Assembly: GCA_007844125.1 (NCBI GenBank)
Contig: CM017558.1
Span: forward strand, 56,870,702 to 56,934,701
Length of the DNA stretch: 64,000 bases
DNA from: Sinonovacula constricta
Taxonomy: Eukaryota; Mollusca; Bivalvia; Cardiida; Solecurtidae
Reading direction: 5' to 3'
The notes below the pieces were generated by a model, which was not told the DNA's origin, ran no database searches, and was given only the letters and a program-made list of their open reading frames with translations. Each line of letters starts with the position of its first letter. Within the stretch, counting starts at the first letter, position 1. Below are positions 1 through 12,654 of the stretch, piece by piece. Both the position numbers and the translations under genes were made by a program.

Positions 1-18
1 ACGCATGCTAATGTCAAG
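1..18 (+). pseudogene. 3' end of a transmembrane exon (window-edge copy)
   Basis: The first 18 bases match, with one substitution, the last 18 bases of the transmembrane exon at 13971-14115 and are followed by the same GTACTG splice donor. The window therefore opens at the end of another EGF/transmembrane receptor copy whose body lies upstream and is not visible. Whether that copy is functional cannot be judged. Confidence 0.7.
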
Positions 19-2175
19 GTACTGTGTATCTGCTTTAATACAACCTTTCTCTATTATTAACTTAAACTTCTATCTTTATATACGAAACATAAACACAATA
101 TGTTTGTATTTATTTATACATAGATAAAGTCATCTATGATCTATCCTTATATACACTAAAGTTTATTAAACTAGAATATAGAATGATAATTTACCTATGA
201 TTAAATACATGTAGCAGGAACGAGTCTACTTACGAAAGTACCAGTGTGGCATGCGCACGAATATGAATCTGCTTACTCCGTACTAGACAACACTCATAAC
301 TATGTAGTTACATTTAGACATAACATTTTGTGAATCTCTTGGAATAACATTTTAAATTGTTTCGCGATAACACGTGCTGTTGTTCGCATTTTACCATACT
401 GATATAGAAAAAAAACGACTTTATACAATATTAGCTTATCAACAGGACTGAATTACATTGACAGTAAAATGGACCTTTTAACGTTTGTTTTCTGACGTGT
501 GTGTTTACTGAAAATCCACCTAAGAGCAAGTCTTTTTAAAATGCAGTAAACGGAAACATCTTTTTGAAGCTAACTTAACGATTCGTAGATTATTGCTATA
601 AAAATTAAGTTTTAAATGTGAGTCATTGACTGTTTTTACATGTTATCTACTTATCGAGTAAACTATGTTATAGATAATTTTGGCTTCTTAATTAATTCAA
701 CTTAAATGCTGGAAGTTTAGTATTCATAGTTATAGAAAAAATTTCCATATTTAATGCAATGTCCATTGGTTTGAGCTTTGAAAACCTTATTAAGTAACCC
801 AGCCCTTTTGCAGATGGATGTTCTAAGGCGGTAACTGTTGGGTTTGCACTATCACTGTTTTCTTGTAACTTTTACAATATTTCAGATACAGATAACACAA
901 ACACGTGATTTAATGAAAATACAAACGAAAGCGCAGATGTCAGCACAAGCTGGTCTATGTTTTATGTATCTACTTTGTGTATGTGTTTCCTAAATCGTTG
1001 GTAAATGTCTGAATTCATAGCATATGTAAAATGTTAAGTTTCTTAAATATTCACGTGCAAAATCTTATACGACTTAAATATAAAATGTAAAATTTATATG
1101 CGGCTATTATGTGAATGAGATGAATGTAAATGTAAAAAAGTGTTCGACTTTATATATACTATAAATCCACTGATTCAGTATGCCATACACCAACAGAATT
1201 TCCAATAAGGCTTGCATAACATTTTTCCTTTCAAACCATAAGGCAAAAGATCTTTGGAAAAATAAGGTAATTTGTACAAATTAATTAAAGTATATCTTGT
1301 ACAGAAGACTGATTAATAGCGATTCAATCCTCATTCAACCCTACCTGGTCGTAAAGTACAATGTTACTACATTAGAAATGTAGAAATTTTCAGTGGTGCA
1401 GCCAGTAAAGTACTGGATTGCCATATAAGATGACCCAGCCAGCTAGGAATTTTACACGAACGTTTTGCTTTCGAAGATATTTTCGACTTTATGGTTAAAC
1501 ACGTATATTTCGGGCCAATCTAAACCGTATTTATTATATGCGACGTATGATAAAGTTCTTGCCTTGTATATCATATGGAAAAGTGTCGTCAGATATAACC
1601 AAGCAATGATAGTTGTAATGTGACTGTCCTCTGTCCGTCTCAAGACTTTGTGATAAAGTTGCATACTTTCCTAACGACAACGAAAATATGTCACTTTTTA
1701 TTATGCACATATAATCAGCATACAATTTCCATATTATTAGTTATAATGCAGTCACGATTGTACAGTGTATTTACAGTGCTTGTCGATTAAAATAGCATTT
1801 CACAATGGATATCGTAACAACTTGAAGCCAGTAAGCATACTACATATTGTCTTTTGTTTTTGTAACACGTCAACAATAGGAGGTGAAGAGATAAAATACA
1901 TGGCAAAGTAGTATTTTTATACTCATCGTGACCAACTTACTGTTTTTGAAAACAAGTATAAAATTAAAGTAAACCATGATACCACATAGGTTGAAGTTAT
2001 ATTAGTCATTACAATACCCTGTAGAAATAATTTTAAAATAAAGATTACAAGTGTTCAACTTTTCCAGGGAAAAACATTGATACCAATGACATATGTTTTC
2101 TTGAATATTCTATATAAATGCATTCATGAAATATAACATCCACAACACACACAACAGTATTATTTCTCTTCCTAC

Positions 2176-2399
2176 CTTGGGTATTTTAACAGCAGCATCT
2201 TTTGTCCGTTCCCCTCCTTCATCCTCTGAATCTGTATCTGAGAAGTGGCTGTTACTCTGTTGATACACTCTGGTCGCCTCCTTCATGCATCTCTAAGCAA
2301 TGCTTGCCTGATGTATGCGTACACATTGAAGGAGGATGATTACTGAAGAGGTCTACATTTGGCACTGTGGACTCTGGGGAGTTTCAGGGTTTGATCTCT
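2176..2399 (-). pseudogene. Acidic Ser/Asp/Glu exon candidate, copy A (frame broken)
   Basis: Counterpart of 16304-16531 in copy B. The acceptor (TTTGCAG) and donor (AAG|GTAGGA) are kept, but four separate single-base deletions relative to copy B destroy the reading frame. The acidic stretch SDTDSEDEGGE is still readable in one frame. Either this copy is decaying or the consensus sequence is poor here. Product unknown. Confidence 0.4.
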
Positions 2400-2792
2400 C
2401 TGCAAATAGAAAAAGGAAGGCATACAAATAAGATGAAGTAAACTGATAAGTTGTTGATTAATTCACTATAGATATGATGTAAATGTAATGTTGATCTATA
2501 ATTTGCGTAGATTTTAATTTGGATAAAGCTTTTAAAGTTTATCGATGTTGATTAAAACCAATGATAAATAAAGATAATCTTATCTTATAGATGTGATAGA
2601 TTCATTATCTGGTGTTTATATACTATTACAATATAATATTTGATACGCTTGCATATTGGTTTATATTCCAATTTATATAAACAATACAACATATCTATAT
2701 GTATCCCAAAGAAAATAAATATCAGAAGTTATTTGTAAAACATAATTTTATTATTATTTTTTAGAGATAAATTAAAAAACAGAATTATATAC

Positions 2793-2851
2793 CTTCTTAA
2801 CCTTTTCTTTGGACTTGTTTTCACTTTCTTTGCTTTCTTCTCACCTTTTTT
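2793..2851 (-). other. Lysine-rich exon candidate, copy A
   Basis: Copy A version of 16932-16992, two bases shorter. The acceptor (TTACAG) and donor (AAG|GTATAT) are present. It encodes mostly Lys with some Glu, Ser and Val. Unrecognised. Confidence 0.3.
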
Positions 2852-5830
2852 CTGTAACAAAGACCAAAGAGTTATTAAAAAATAATCTTAAAATTATGAG
2901 AAAAATGCATTGTAAGGTTGTGTTAAAAAGTTGATATTAACTAGATAAATGATTCAGCTACGTGGTTTCCTGGATTTTTTCTCACAAGTTGACTATGAAG
3001 ACATGCCTGTCAATAACTCCATGGTAACTAATGTTGAAAATACTAGCATAGAAGACTGTATAAATTAATCAGAGCTCTACGAAAGACTCTTCCTCAGCCA
3101 TTTGACAGACAAGCTTCTTAAACAATCAGATAAGGATTTCCCCAACTTGTTTGTGATGGCCAGCCCTAGCGTATTCAGCTTAGATAGTTTTTAGGGAAGC
3201 CGTGGATATTTCCTACACATAATGAATGTTTCAAAACAAGTGACAACTTTGATCAACAATGTTAACATGTGAAATAATTTGGGAATGTGACATATAGTGT
3301 CAGTAGATACGCATTTGTTCACACTTACTGAGCTGATATAATAGCTTTTTAAAGAAGTTGCACAAAATGGACATCTTTTCTGAGAATGTTGTTTTGTTTT
3401 TTTCTAGAATGGACCTTTTTTCAACAGCTAAAATAATAATTAGAAAATTGCTAAAATAATTAATCTCAAAATACACGTTAATTGCATGTGTCAATATAAG
3501 TGTCACTATTTTGGCCATTGTTTGTCTAACCTAATAAATGTGAGGGCCAGCGCTAAGGTAGGCATGACTACAGCTTGTCTGAAGACGGGTCAATTGGTGA
3601 CTGAGGATGAAAAAATCTTATCAAAGGCTTATAACAGAACTGGTTAAAACCTCGTAAAGGGTTGATTTCATTTGCTTGACACAAGATTTTACAAGTTTTT
3701 TGGTGCTTCCAAGTTAATAATTAAAAAAACTGTTACCAAAAAAAGTTTATGGTTCCAGTAGCATTGCTAAACCATTTTATGAAAATGAGTATTTATTAAA
3801 AAGTTTCAGCTTGTGCTTACATTAACTGCAAAAACAACCCATTTATTCATTTAAATAATAAATGTCTTCCCAAGCACTGTTTTCGAGGGAATCTTGGGAG
3901 TTTATTGAATGCTCATTATTGCACCCTTTCATTAAAAGTTGTTTCTTTTAAATATGGTATCTGACAATTTTACCTACATCAAATGCATGGAACAACATTT
4001 CTCAACTGTTACTGGGAATTTAGAAATAATTTCTGAATAAATCATACTTAAGTCTGATTCAGATTTGTTCTGGACACTACATGTGTTTGAGACCGTATAC
4101 ATAATGACATTGCAATTTTCTTTCCAAATGTCCATTCTTTCCATTCCATAAATCACACTAAATCACTGCCAAAAACAGATGCCGACATCACTACCCGGTT
4201 GACAATATAACGCAATCTCAAAAGTTGTCACATGGCTTTCTTTGTTTGTAATGGTGATTGGATGTAATGCCTTGACTTTTCACACAAACTTAGGGCATTG
4301 ATGAACAGATTTTACAGGAACTTTTCAGGTAAAATGAATTGTTTGTTTTTTGAGAAAACAATAAATATTTGGTCTAAACTGTCAGGTACCACATTTAATA
4401 TCTCTACATCTCCTTTGCCTTTGCTATAATCAGCAATTAAATTATAATAATCTAAATCAAATGATGCACTATCAACTCTGAAGTCTTAATCAAGAAGGAG
4501 TAAAGTTGGGTCTGAATAGGGTGTGAAGTGTGAAAGTTATTGTCGGAGTCACACAAGACCAGTGAGAGGGACCCACAAACTATCTCATAATGTTCTAAAT
4601 TGTTCATCACTATTGTCACTAGGTCATCTCTTCAGGTCTTTTTTCCTGAAAATGCCTAACATAAAAGCTTATGATTTGAAAAATCAAATGCAAAAAGAAC
4701 AAAAATCAAGCCAACATATTCAGTTGGCAGCTCAGTATTTCAGATAACATAGTATACGATTCTGAATCAACATTGAACTTTAATCTTAAATTAAAACGAC
4801 TATTTATTATTTTAATAATTATAATAACAATAAGTCTCACACCAATATTAACAAACATTTTAATAATCACATTTTTATTTAAAAGATATGCAGACAAATT
4901 TAATATTTACCTTATAAATGCTCATTTCACAGCAAACCATTGCTTAAAACTGCAAGTAATTCAGAATTAGAGCAGTATTTCTGGGACGGCAAAGACAAGG
5001 CTCGGTTTACATTTTATTACATAATTTAATGTTTATTTTTGTATATAAATACGAAATACATTTAAAATCATTTAAATAGAATAAGTTTTATTCAGAAATA
5101 GCAGCCAAACAAATGAGAGTCTACAAAAAGAACGTAGCAAGGGTTTTTTATGCATTAAACTAAACGAAAAGTAAAACGGATGGTCTTGGGATGCCATATT
5201 TTAGTTCACAATCTAGACATAAATTGTATGCTTATGCTTTGTTTTAAGCTTGTGGCCTACAAAAACAACACAGCCAAACATGGTGTAAACAATTCAAGTG
5301 TCAACAGTACTTACTAATGAACTGAAAAAAGGTTTCCAAAGTGATCTAAATATATTCTACTATCAAATTCAAATAAAATATCTATAAACTTATTAAGATG
5401 TTAAATTTAAATGAGTATGCAAGCATAAAAGTAGTTTATTTAAGTTGCAACATAAACATTTTCTATTTTATTTCTATTCTGTAATGTTGCCTGCATTCAT
5501 GTGCATGCATGTCCATTTTTCTACATATTTACTTGATAAATGTAGTGTATTTAGAGTACCCAAGCAAATGGAAATCATTGTACTTTTTTGTAGTCAGGGG
5601 GTTTACCAACGCAATAACATGCTGGAAATTAGTACCTTTACTCGATAGGAAAGAATGAAAGACATTCAGTCTAAATATCATGAGCTTGCGTTGGGTTAAT
5701 GCAGAATAGTTCTCACAGCACCCCAAATACTGGTTATTGAACTTTTAAAATTTCCAAGATCAGTCTAATGGCTGCGTCCACACGTGCGCTAATCATTGCT
5801 TCCACTTTTAACATATTGTTGTTTTCGGAA

Positions 5831-7135
5831 TAGGGGTGTTACATTATACCGTCCGACGGTATACCGCGGTTCTGTATTCACGGTTCGGTCCCACGGTTCA
5901 CTTCTCAAGAATTACGTACGAACCGTGCGATACAGTTAGGTAAAAATCCTACATTGTACTCTTGAGTTCACGTCGAAAAGTTGTTGAGTCAGTAGTGGAC
6001 ACCTGGAGAACGATAAAGTGGATCATAGATATAGCACTTTTATGAAATGTTAGCCGAGATGTAAGCATTCTTGTTTTCAAGAGTAGCTGATCGTTCAAAA
6101 CAGTATTTTGTTATTCTTAATTCTAATTTATATCATAAGAAGTTAATTAGTAAGCTATATAGTATATCTTGAGATCTGTAAAGTGCACTGGGTAAAGCTA
6201 TAGTATTCAGAATGGCGGCTGTCGAAAAATTGTAACCCCTTGTTTAATAAATCCCTGATGGATTCGGACAATCTATATTGTCAAAAAGAAATCCATTGTA
6301 GATTTTGGCATGATTGATAACATCTTTGGCTCTTGAGACTTTGTCTAATCGACTTTATTGCCGTCATTATGAAATTGTAAAGCGATGACAAGAAAACGCC
6401 AAAATAAGCATTTAGTAAAGTTTGTTTTAATTTCTCCTAAAGAATACTAAGATACATTTCTCATTTCTATCTTTGTAAAGTTATATATCTAAGAAATTGT
6501 TACAGAAAAAAAATATTTTCTGGTATTTTGTTTTACCTTTTGCCCCATAAATTATCACACCTCACTGTCCCGATCTCCCTATCAAAAAAGACTCCTAGTT
6601 ATCATCTACTTGACAGTCAGAGCAAATAAGTACCTCAGCCAAAACATATTCAGCATATATGGTAGTGAATGAAAACGGTAACAGACGCGTTAATTTATGA
6701 GCGAGTTAATTTATGCATTGATAGACATCACCAAATTTACTCGTCTAATTCATACCCTTTTGGGTTTATGTTGATACAAACCTTGTTTAAATGATGCTTT
6801 AAATTAATTACTTCGACTATAAACACGTCACTGATTTTGTTAAAGAATAATTAAACACGCGCACCATCCGGAACATTGTCCTCCGAATATATGTACACTT
6901 TTCGGTAATTAGTCGGACAACAATTTGACAAATATCGGACTCTCATTATAAATTTGAATGTGACTAATTTAAAATGGTATGCTTTGTACCTACATGATCA
7001 GACTACTAATAATGGAGCAAAATTTATTTGATTTATATATAAACTTCTGATATTCTGAATTATAAGTTATAATTGTGGTAAATATTTATTTGAACAGTTC
7101 TTTCCAGTAGATATAATATTTAAGTACATGCATTA
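5831..7135. mobile_element. hAT-like element, left part only (cut at duplication breakpoint)
   Basis: Begins with TAGGGGTGTTAC directly after TTTCGGAA, exactly as in copy B at 19991. The element is cut off at 7135, where the repeat ends, so the right terminal inverted repeat is absent from this copy. No intact transposase frame is visible. Confidence 0.45.
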
Positions 7136-8640
7136 CACGGGAAATTGAGATATAATGGTTCTGCACACGACTGTGGATGTTGATCCAGATGAAAGAAATG
7201 GTTTAAATAATCCAGTGTCACTGTTTATATTTTGAAAACTTTTAGAAAGTTTACGTTTAACATATAACCAAATGCTTTCTATAATATACAGTCTGGTGAC
7301 TCAGCTGGCCATTATATCGATTTTAAATTATTTCTTGACTTGTAAAGAGAACACTGTGGACAAGTTGTGCAAGGTGCGTTATGTCTTCGAACAAGAATTT
7401 CTGCAATGGAATATGACGAGCAACAGCTGATCGCAAATACTCATCGATAGTACTTTCTCATAGATAATACTTTCCATCAACTTTCCATAAATTTCCAACA
7501 CCGGTTCAACAAATACAATCCCATACCATAGACCTTATAACCTTGTTCTTAATGTCGGTCGATAACAGTTCTTGTCGGTAACGTTTCGCTGTCTTTCGCC
7601 ACACATAAACACGTTTATCTTCTCCAACGACTACTTGACTTTAATCATAAAACTTATTTGTCACGGAACTGGCAATTTTCTCTACACCATGCAAGTTTCT
7701 TCGCCCTATTTACTTTAATTACAGCTACACGTTACCTTTTTTACACGTTTTTAAAACTATTTTTGTGTAAATGATGCTGAATAGTTGTTTTGAAACTTTA
7801 AAATTTATTTGTAATGTCTATCAGAAAATCACTCCAGTTACAGTTTACAATGCATTGTAAATGGCGATAGTCTCATTCTTTTACAAGTGCACTTCCTTCT
7901 CGGTGAGATTTCCGATTACTCCCGTTTCCCCGAATCTTTTCTAAGTTGTTGATATAGTATTAAGTGGTATTCCTAATCCATTATCCATTGCTTATTTCTT
8001 TAATGAAATGTCCCTCAGGAAGCAAATCCACAGTCACTTTTTACATCACTAGGGATTTTCTGGCCAAGACTATCCATACTGAAAACGGGTCAACATAAGC
8101 TTATATACGACAATTAACTTAGAATTATTATGTCACATACTATCTTCAAGGTCATATGCCAGTTATAGCTGTGTTTTGGCCCGAATTTAACATTATGATT
8201 TAAAGGAGAGTAATCGCACATATTGTCGACGTCTTACATCTGAACAGGATCTGAACGTCCATTACGAATAGTTTTTGCAAGTAACTGTCCTATACTTTTT
8301 ATTATAACTGTCATTTACAATTGGCAAGTATCCGATAAATTATCCAACATATAACTTCCCCATTCCCAAGACAAGTACAGTCATCTGTTGCGTGCTTATC
8401 TATGATCCATTTTGTAGCTCGTATGAATTGTCTATGCCTTACAATACTTTATTTTATCTAAAGGCCATTTTAAATGTATTTAAGTAATGATTACAATTAA
8501 TGCAGTTGAATACTCTGAAGGAATGTATGGTTACTGCATAATGCCAGTCCTTGTGATATAATAACATTACTGGCTATAGTAAAGAGGAATAGGCGATACA
8601 TGTCAGGGTCGGTGATTGTTAAGGATTAGATAGCAGTGAC
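7136..8640. other. Non-coding stretch after the duplication junction
   Basis: Unique sequence between the end of repeat copy A and the first EGF pseudo-exon. No open frame, RNA or repeat that I recognise. If the 7.2 kb repeat is part of a tandem array, 7136 is the first base of the next unit. Confidence 0.5.
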
Positions 8641-8832
8641 AGATGGTGATCACTCTAGCGAGGTCCAGCTTTATTGGTGGAGGAGAACGTCTGGGTAGAT
8701 TCTAGTCACCTGGGAGACCTTCCTGCATTTAGGCCTTCGTCCCAAACGGGACTCAAACCCACGGTGAGAGGCTAAGCAGTCAAAGTAGTTAAAAATCAAC
8801 GACTCTACGTCTACGCCACGGGCGCCACGCAG
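8640..8832 (-). repeat. tRNA-derived SINE-like repeat
   Basis: Read on the minus strand, the head contains a box A-like GGCGTAGACGTAGAG and a box B-like GGGTTTGAGTCCCG about 50 bases later, preceded by GGCGCCCGTGGC. The body shares blocks (GGTGGAGGA, CTGCAT followed by TCGTCCCAA or TCGCCCCAA) with the repeat at 29530-29748. This fits a tRNA-headed SINE family. It is not a functional tRNA gene. Confidence 0.6.
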
Positions 8833-8881
8833 TTGAATTATGTGTTATATTACATAAACAGTTGCATTTTTTCCAATTGAA

Positions 8882-9015
8882 CTTGCATAGACGGTTAATA
8901 TGGCAACTGTAGTCAACTATGTAACTGTTCCTTTGAACATCCCTGTAAACCATAAGACTGGAAGCTGTGCAATGGGATGCTCGTCTGGTTACGAAGGGCA
9001 AACCTGTCCACCATG
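8882..9015 (+). pseudogene. Broken EGF-like exon P1
   Basis: Homologous to the neighbouring 135-bp EGF exon at 9103-9237, but 134 bp long. The conserved Tyr codon in GYYGNC has become TAA, the internal spacing is frameshifted, and the acceptor AG is lost. The end CSSGYEGQTC and a donor GTAAG survive. It is a decayed repeat unit that normal splicing could not include. Confidence 0.75.
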
Positions 9016-9102
9016 GTAAGATTTTATTCGATATTAAAATAGAACGAATGTAAACAATTTCTACAGAAAAATATTAACACATTAAGTTTATATACATTGA
9101 AG

Positions 9103-9237
9103 CTTGCATGGATGGTTACTATGGCAACTGTAGTCAAATGTGCGGCAACTGCTCCAAGAACCATCCTTGTGATCAGGTGACTGGAAGGTGTCCCGATGGA
9201 TGTTCGCCAGGCTACAAGGGTGATACATGTCACGACA
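9103..9237 (+). CDS. EGF-like exon P2 (8-Cys MEGF type), intact
   Basis: A 135-bp phase 1-1 exon with acceptor AAG at 9102 and donor GTGAGC after 9237. It encodes one 8-cysteine EGF-like repeat of the CxxGYYGNCxxxCGNC type, ending GYKGDTCHD. The length, phases and the CMDGYY start match exon 9 (45157-45291) of the minus-strand receptor phosphatase, so this is a paralogous extracellular exon. Such repeats occur in MEGF10/Draper-like and scavenger receptors and are presumed extracellular. Its neighbours P1 and P4 are broken, so expression of the locus is uncertain. Confidence 0.8.
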
Positions 9238-9660
9238 GTGAGCACGCATTACGCCGTCAAATATTGCTAAATAGTGCTAATAAGGCCGCTTTTATTGTCG
9301 TTTCTTCCATTTCTAAGTTGAATATCGAAATCGAAAAGTGCGTGTTCCATTGTTTTTATAGATTATTTTAACAACTCATTTTTATTACATTTTCCCTTTC
9401 ATAACAGAAGTATTTCACGAGATCTAAGCTTTCTGGAAATACTACAATAAAATATTTCACGGGATTATTGTAGCTGTCGTGGTTTCTGTAATGACAACTG
9501 TTCTACTAAAGTTATATATATGGAATTGTGGATATTACACTATAAAGTACGACAGAATTTACATTTATTATTTTTATTAATGTGTTAGATTAAACCTTGT
9601 TTTAATATATTTTAATATATAAAATACATTAACACGTATTGTTTATAAATGTATACATAG

Positions 9661-9795
9661 ATTGCGCAGTTGGTTACTATGGTAACTGTAGTCAACTTTG
9701 CGGCAACTGTACCGAAGGACAATCATGTGATCAAGTGGATGGAAGCTGTCCTGGTGGATGCTTACCAGGTTACAAAGGATATACCTGTCACGAAG
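9661..9795 (+). CDS. EGF-like exon P3 (8-Cys MEGF type), intact
   Basis: A 135-bp phase 1-1 exon with acceptor ATAG at 9660 and donor GTGAAC after 9795. It reads one complete EGF-like repeat (GYYGNCSQLCGNC ... GYKGYTCHE) with all eight cysteines. It is very close in sequence to P1 and P2, showing local exon duplication. Open frames run past the exon into the intron by chance. Confidence 0.8.
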
Positions 9796-10042
9796 GTGAA
9801 CTCGTCTTTAGAAAAACTAATACTTATGTTGTGTGTGTTTCTCGCTGTTGCTTCAAATTAATTTAAACATTTTATCTTTGCTGTTAATTTGTTTTATCCC
9901 TAAACCTTACTGCACGTGCTCAGTTTTACCTTGATCCCTTTTAAAGACCACCAAAGTATTTCACAAAACATAATTCACAAAATTTAGTTTAAGCAACCCC
10001 GTGATCATGTTTAGCTTTTACATGAGGGTATTGGTGTTTTAT
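9796..10042. other. Intron-like sequence P3 to P4
   Basis: AT-rich, with no coding signal. Confidence 0.5.
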
Positions 10043-10167
10043 AATGTGAACCGGGTCAATATGGTAACAACTGTTCGGAGATGTGCGGAAGCTAGTCGTC
10101 AATCACCTGACCGGATATTGTCCAGGAAGTTGTGGATCTGGGTATAAAGGCGACAAACGCCACGAAG
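10043..10167 (+). pseudogene. Broken EGF-like exon P4
   Basis: Homologous to exon 10 of the main gene (44701-44835): both share the YGNNCSE segment. This copy is 125 bp instead of 135, has an early TAG in the frame, has lost its acceptor AG (TAT before AATGTG), and has a Cys codon changed to CGC near the end. It is non-functional as an EGF exon. Confidence 0.75.
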
Positions 10168-10374
10168 GTACACATATATCATAGTCATAAGCGTGCGTAG
10201 ATTATCCAATTAACCATGTAAAGCACTTTTAGCCAGCCTACGTCGGCAGTACCTATCTAAAGAATTATTAGACATAAGAAACAGAGGTGTTAACTTTGTA
10301 ACCAACAATGCATTACCGTCTGCTGAATATACAATACACCGGATTACCAAACACAAGCCTCAATATTTCAGTTT

Positions 10375-10680
10375 TGTACTGAGTTTCCTTTGATGTGTCA
10401 GTATTAATGTGATGAGTTTTGTCTACATTTTATGTATACGATATAACTTAAGTAATCTTGGTTGTTCCCTGGATTGCCGGACAAAATCAGTAAACAATAA
10501 AAAACGAGAAAGGCCGATAGTGAACACGTAATATATGAAAAAGGTCGAGATATGGGTCTATTTAATCCACTTTTATCTTCCTTTTACAACTTAACAAAGT
10601 CAAAATGCTTCCGTTTAATTAACACAAGTTTTAATATAAAATAAATACAGCAGATGCAATATGTAATTCATTTCTATTTT
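10375..10680 (+). repeat. Diverged direct repeat, left copy
   Basis: Shares ordered blocks with 12655-12935: GAGAAAGGCCGAT, a GGGTCTRTTTARTCYAC block, and ACAGCAGATGCA. The two copies are old and lie in the P4-P5 interval, flanking the open-frame region at 11134-12039. It may be a duplicated intron segment or the ends of a decayed element. Confidence 0.5.
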
Positions 10681-11133
10681 TAATATACTTTTATAATGCG
10701 CGCGGAGAAGGGCCAAATTGTGATGGTGCTCAACATTTTTGTGTTTTTGTACAAAATTTGGAACTGTTTTGGACTTTGAATTAGATATTTGGATGTATAA
10801 AGGTACATATTTCGTGAATTCTAATTTATTTGCCAAACTGCAGAAAACACTTTGTTAGAAAAAAAACTCAAGCCAAGCCATATCAATTAAAAATGGCACG
10901 CGATGCCGGAAAATGAATGTGTCGGGTTTGCTATTTATTGTTAAATGACTCATCACGGATTTGTTCTTACTTTAACATTTGGCTTGCAAAAAGAATACCC
11001 TTGTCAAATGTATTTTCAAAATTTGGTGTATGTTGCAATGCTCATATGACTTTGTCATATATTGTTTTAGATTAAACGCGTTCGTGACCTTGTGTTTAAA
11101 ACTCTGAAGTAACCATAAAGTGAGACAGTTGAA

Positions 11134-12039
11134 ATGAAACGACGCCTTGCAACGCGTATAGTGGAGAGTTTGGAAAACAAGCCTACCAGTGGCATATTAA
11201 CTTACATCGGTGCTGGATGGTGCTCCATTCGATGACCTTAAAATTTTTTTAAGCATGCCAAAGACTACACACTTTGATCAAAACAAGACAAGAAGCTTAA
11301 AATACCAAGAAATAGACGGGTTAAAATCGATGATTACAGATTTGCGAGTTGATGTTTTATCCGTCACAGTGGAAAATAAAGTGAAAGTAATGTGTAACCC
11401 GATGCACAAAGTAAACAAAGAGAATACTCAATCCATTATACAGATCGAACATACAATAAACGAGTGCGTCAGATTAATCCAGTGTGTACTGTGTGGAAGA
11501 TGCACTGGCGTTGTAAGCATACAGAGCAAACTGAAAACGCTAAAAGCCTTCATGTGTTCGAGATATGTAGATACAGAGAAAAACATTAAGCCCTTGAAAA
11601 ACTATAAAGATAAGGACGACCTAGTTGTCTCCCATGAATGCAATAGGGATTTTGCTATTGCCCATTGTGTCGACAAATAATGCGACCTAATGTTGAAATA
11701 CGTCAAACCATTGAGGATGGTGCGTATGGGATGACGATGGCGTCATGTGATGAGCCAGAAGAGAGCATAATGCTATCCCTGTATCCGACCAAAGTTTTGT
11801 TGTCAGTAGTCAGGGAGGACGTGCCGGTGGCAAATGGTCGTTCCTGCGCAACACCGACGATCTCTAATCCTAGAATGTACTCTTTCTCTATTGATGGGAA
11901 TAACAACTGCCCCCCGACTTCCAGAGGTTCACCTCCAGAGTGCCGTATAATGCCGTTGCGTCAGAAAATAAAATTCCAAGTCCAAGGGTACCACCATCCA
12001 CTTAACCGAGAGAGTCCGACAGGGTCAACATACCGGTAG
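11134..12039 (+). other. Coding-like open-frame region, unrecognised, frameshifted
   Basis: A 0.9 kb patch with more balanced base composition than its surroundings. A frame from ATG 11134 (MKRRLATRIV...) closes after about 34 codons. A second frame (11210-11680, GTG at its start) reads 156 codons with several CxxC-like pairs (CVLCGRC). A third (11665-12039) reads about 120 codons. Together they look like one ancestral coding sequence broken by frameshifts, perhaps of a mobile element. I cannot name the family. The flanking diverged direct repeats (10375-10680, 12655-12935) support an inserted unit. Confidence 0.35.
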
Positions 12040-12654
12040 TCAATGAATCCGCTAGCCATAACAACAAGGAGTCACGTGGACACTACACTCTTAGTCACGT
12101 AAATCGGCATATAATGTTCATACGTTCACCATTAGGCTGATAATAAATTCGGTGATAGCTAAGAAGATTGTATTAAATACGTACGCAAGAGAACAGAACT
12201 TTTATATTGAGGGCTTTTTACGATCTGTGAATGGTGACTCTTAATTCCAATAGGAGGAGGCGTGCTATTAAAGCGACACACATATTTATTTACCGACCAG
12301 AGTACCGTGAGACTGCAATCATCCGTCTCAACGTAGAAGCAGATAGCTCTGAAGAGGTACATGGCCGAGTTTCTTGCCTCGTGGTATTATCTGTAGACCC
12401 TGGCTGAGTAAATTCAAAAGAAACACCTTTACTTAGAGTAAAATGACCAACACAGGTGATAGATATGAGATATGGACATAACTTACAAGGGATATTTTAA
12501 GCATGAATACCATATTTATTCGACTGTCATTTTTTCTTGATATTTCAATGTTTAACATCAAATTGTGCACTTGGAACCGCACAGGAATAATGACTAGTGC
12601 TCTTGAAAATGATTAATATGAGAATCAAATTATTCCCTCTAGCATTTTTCATTA

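Larger units (their letters stand above)
1..7135. repeat. 7.2 kb direct repeat, copy A
   Basis: This block aligns end to end with 14098-21301. Position 1 corresponds to 14098, and similarity stops sharply after 7135 (21301 in copy B). Differences are mostly single-base insertions or deletions, many in homopolymers, plus scattered substitutions. Copy A is 69 bases shorter. It contains the tail of a transmembrane exon, candidate minus-strand exons near 2.2-2.9 kb, and the left part of a hAT-like element from 5831. I see no other coding sequence in it. It may be a recent tandem duplication or two haplotypes joined by the assembler. Confidence 0.95.

Noticed and set aside
4523..4970. Short frames repeated in both 7.2 kb copies (4523-4970 and 18663-19127)
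   Set aside because: They persist only because the DNA is duplicated; frames shift between copies and no domain is seen.
8740..8830. Functional tRNA gene
   Set aside because: Box A and box B resemble a tRNA, but no full cloverleaf is formed and the sequence continues into a SINE-like body.
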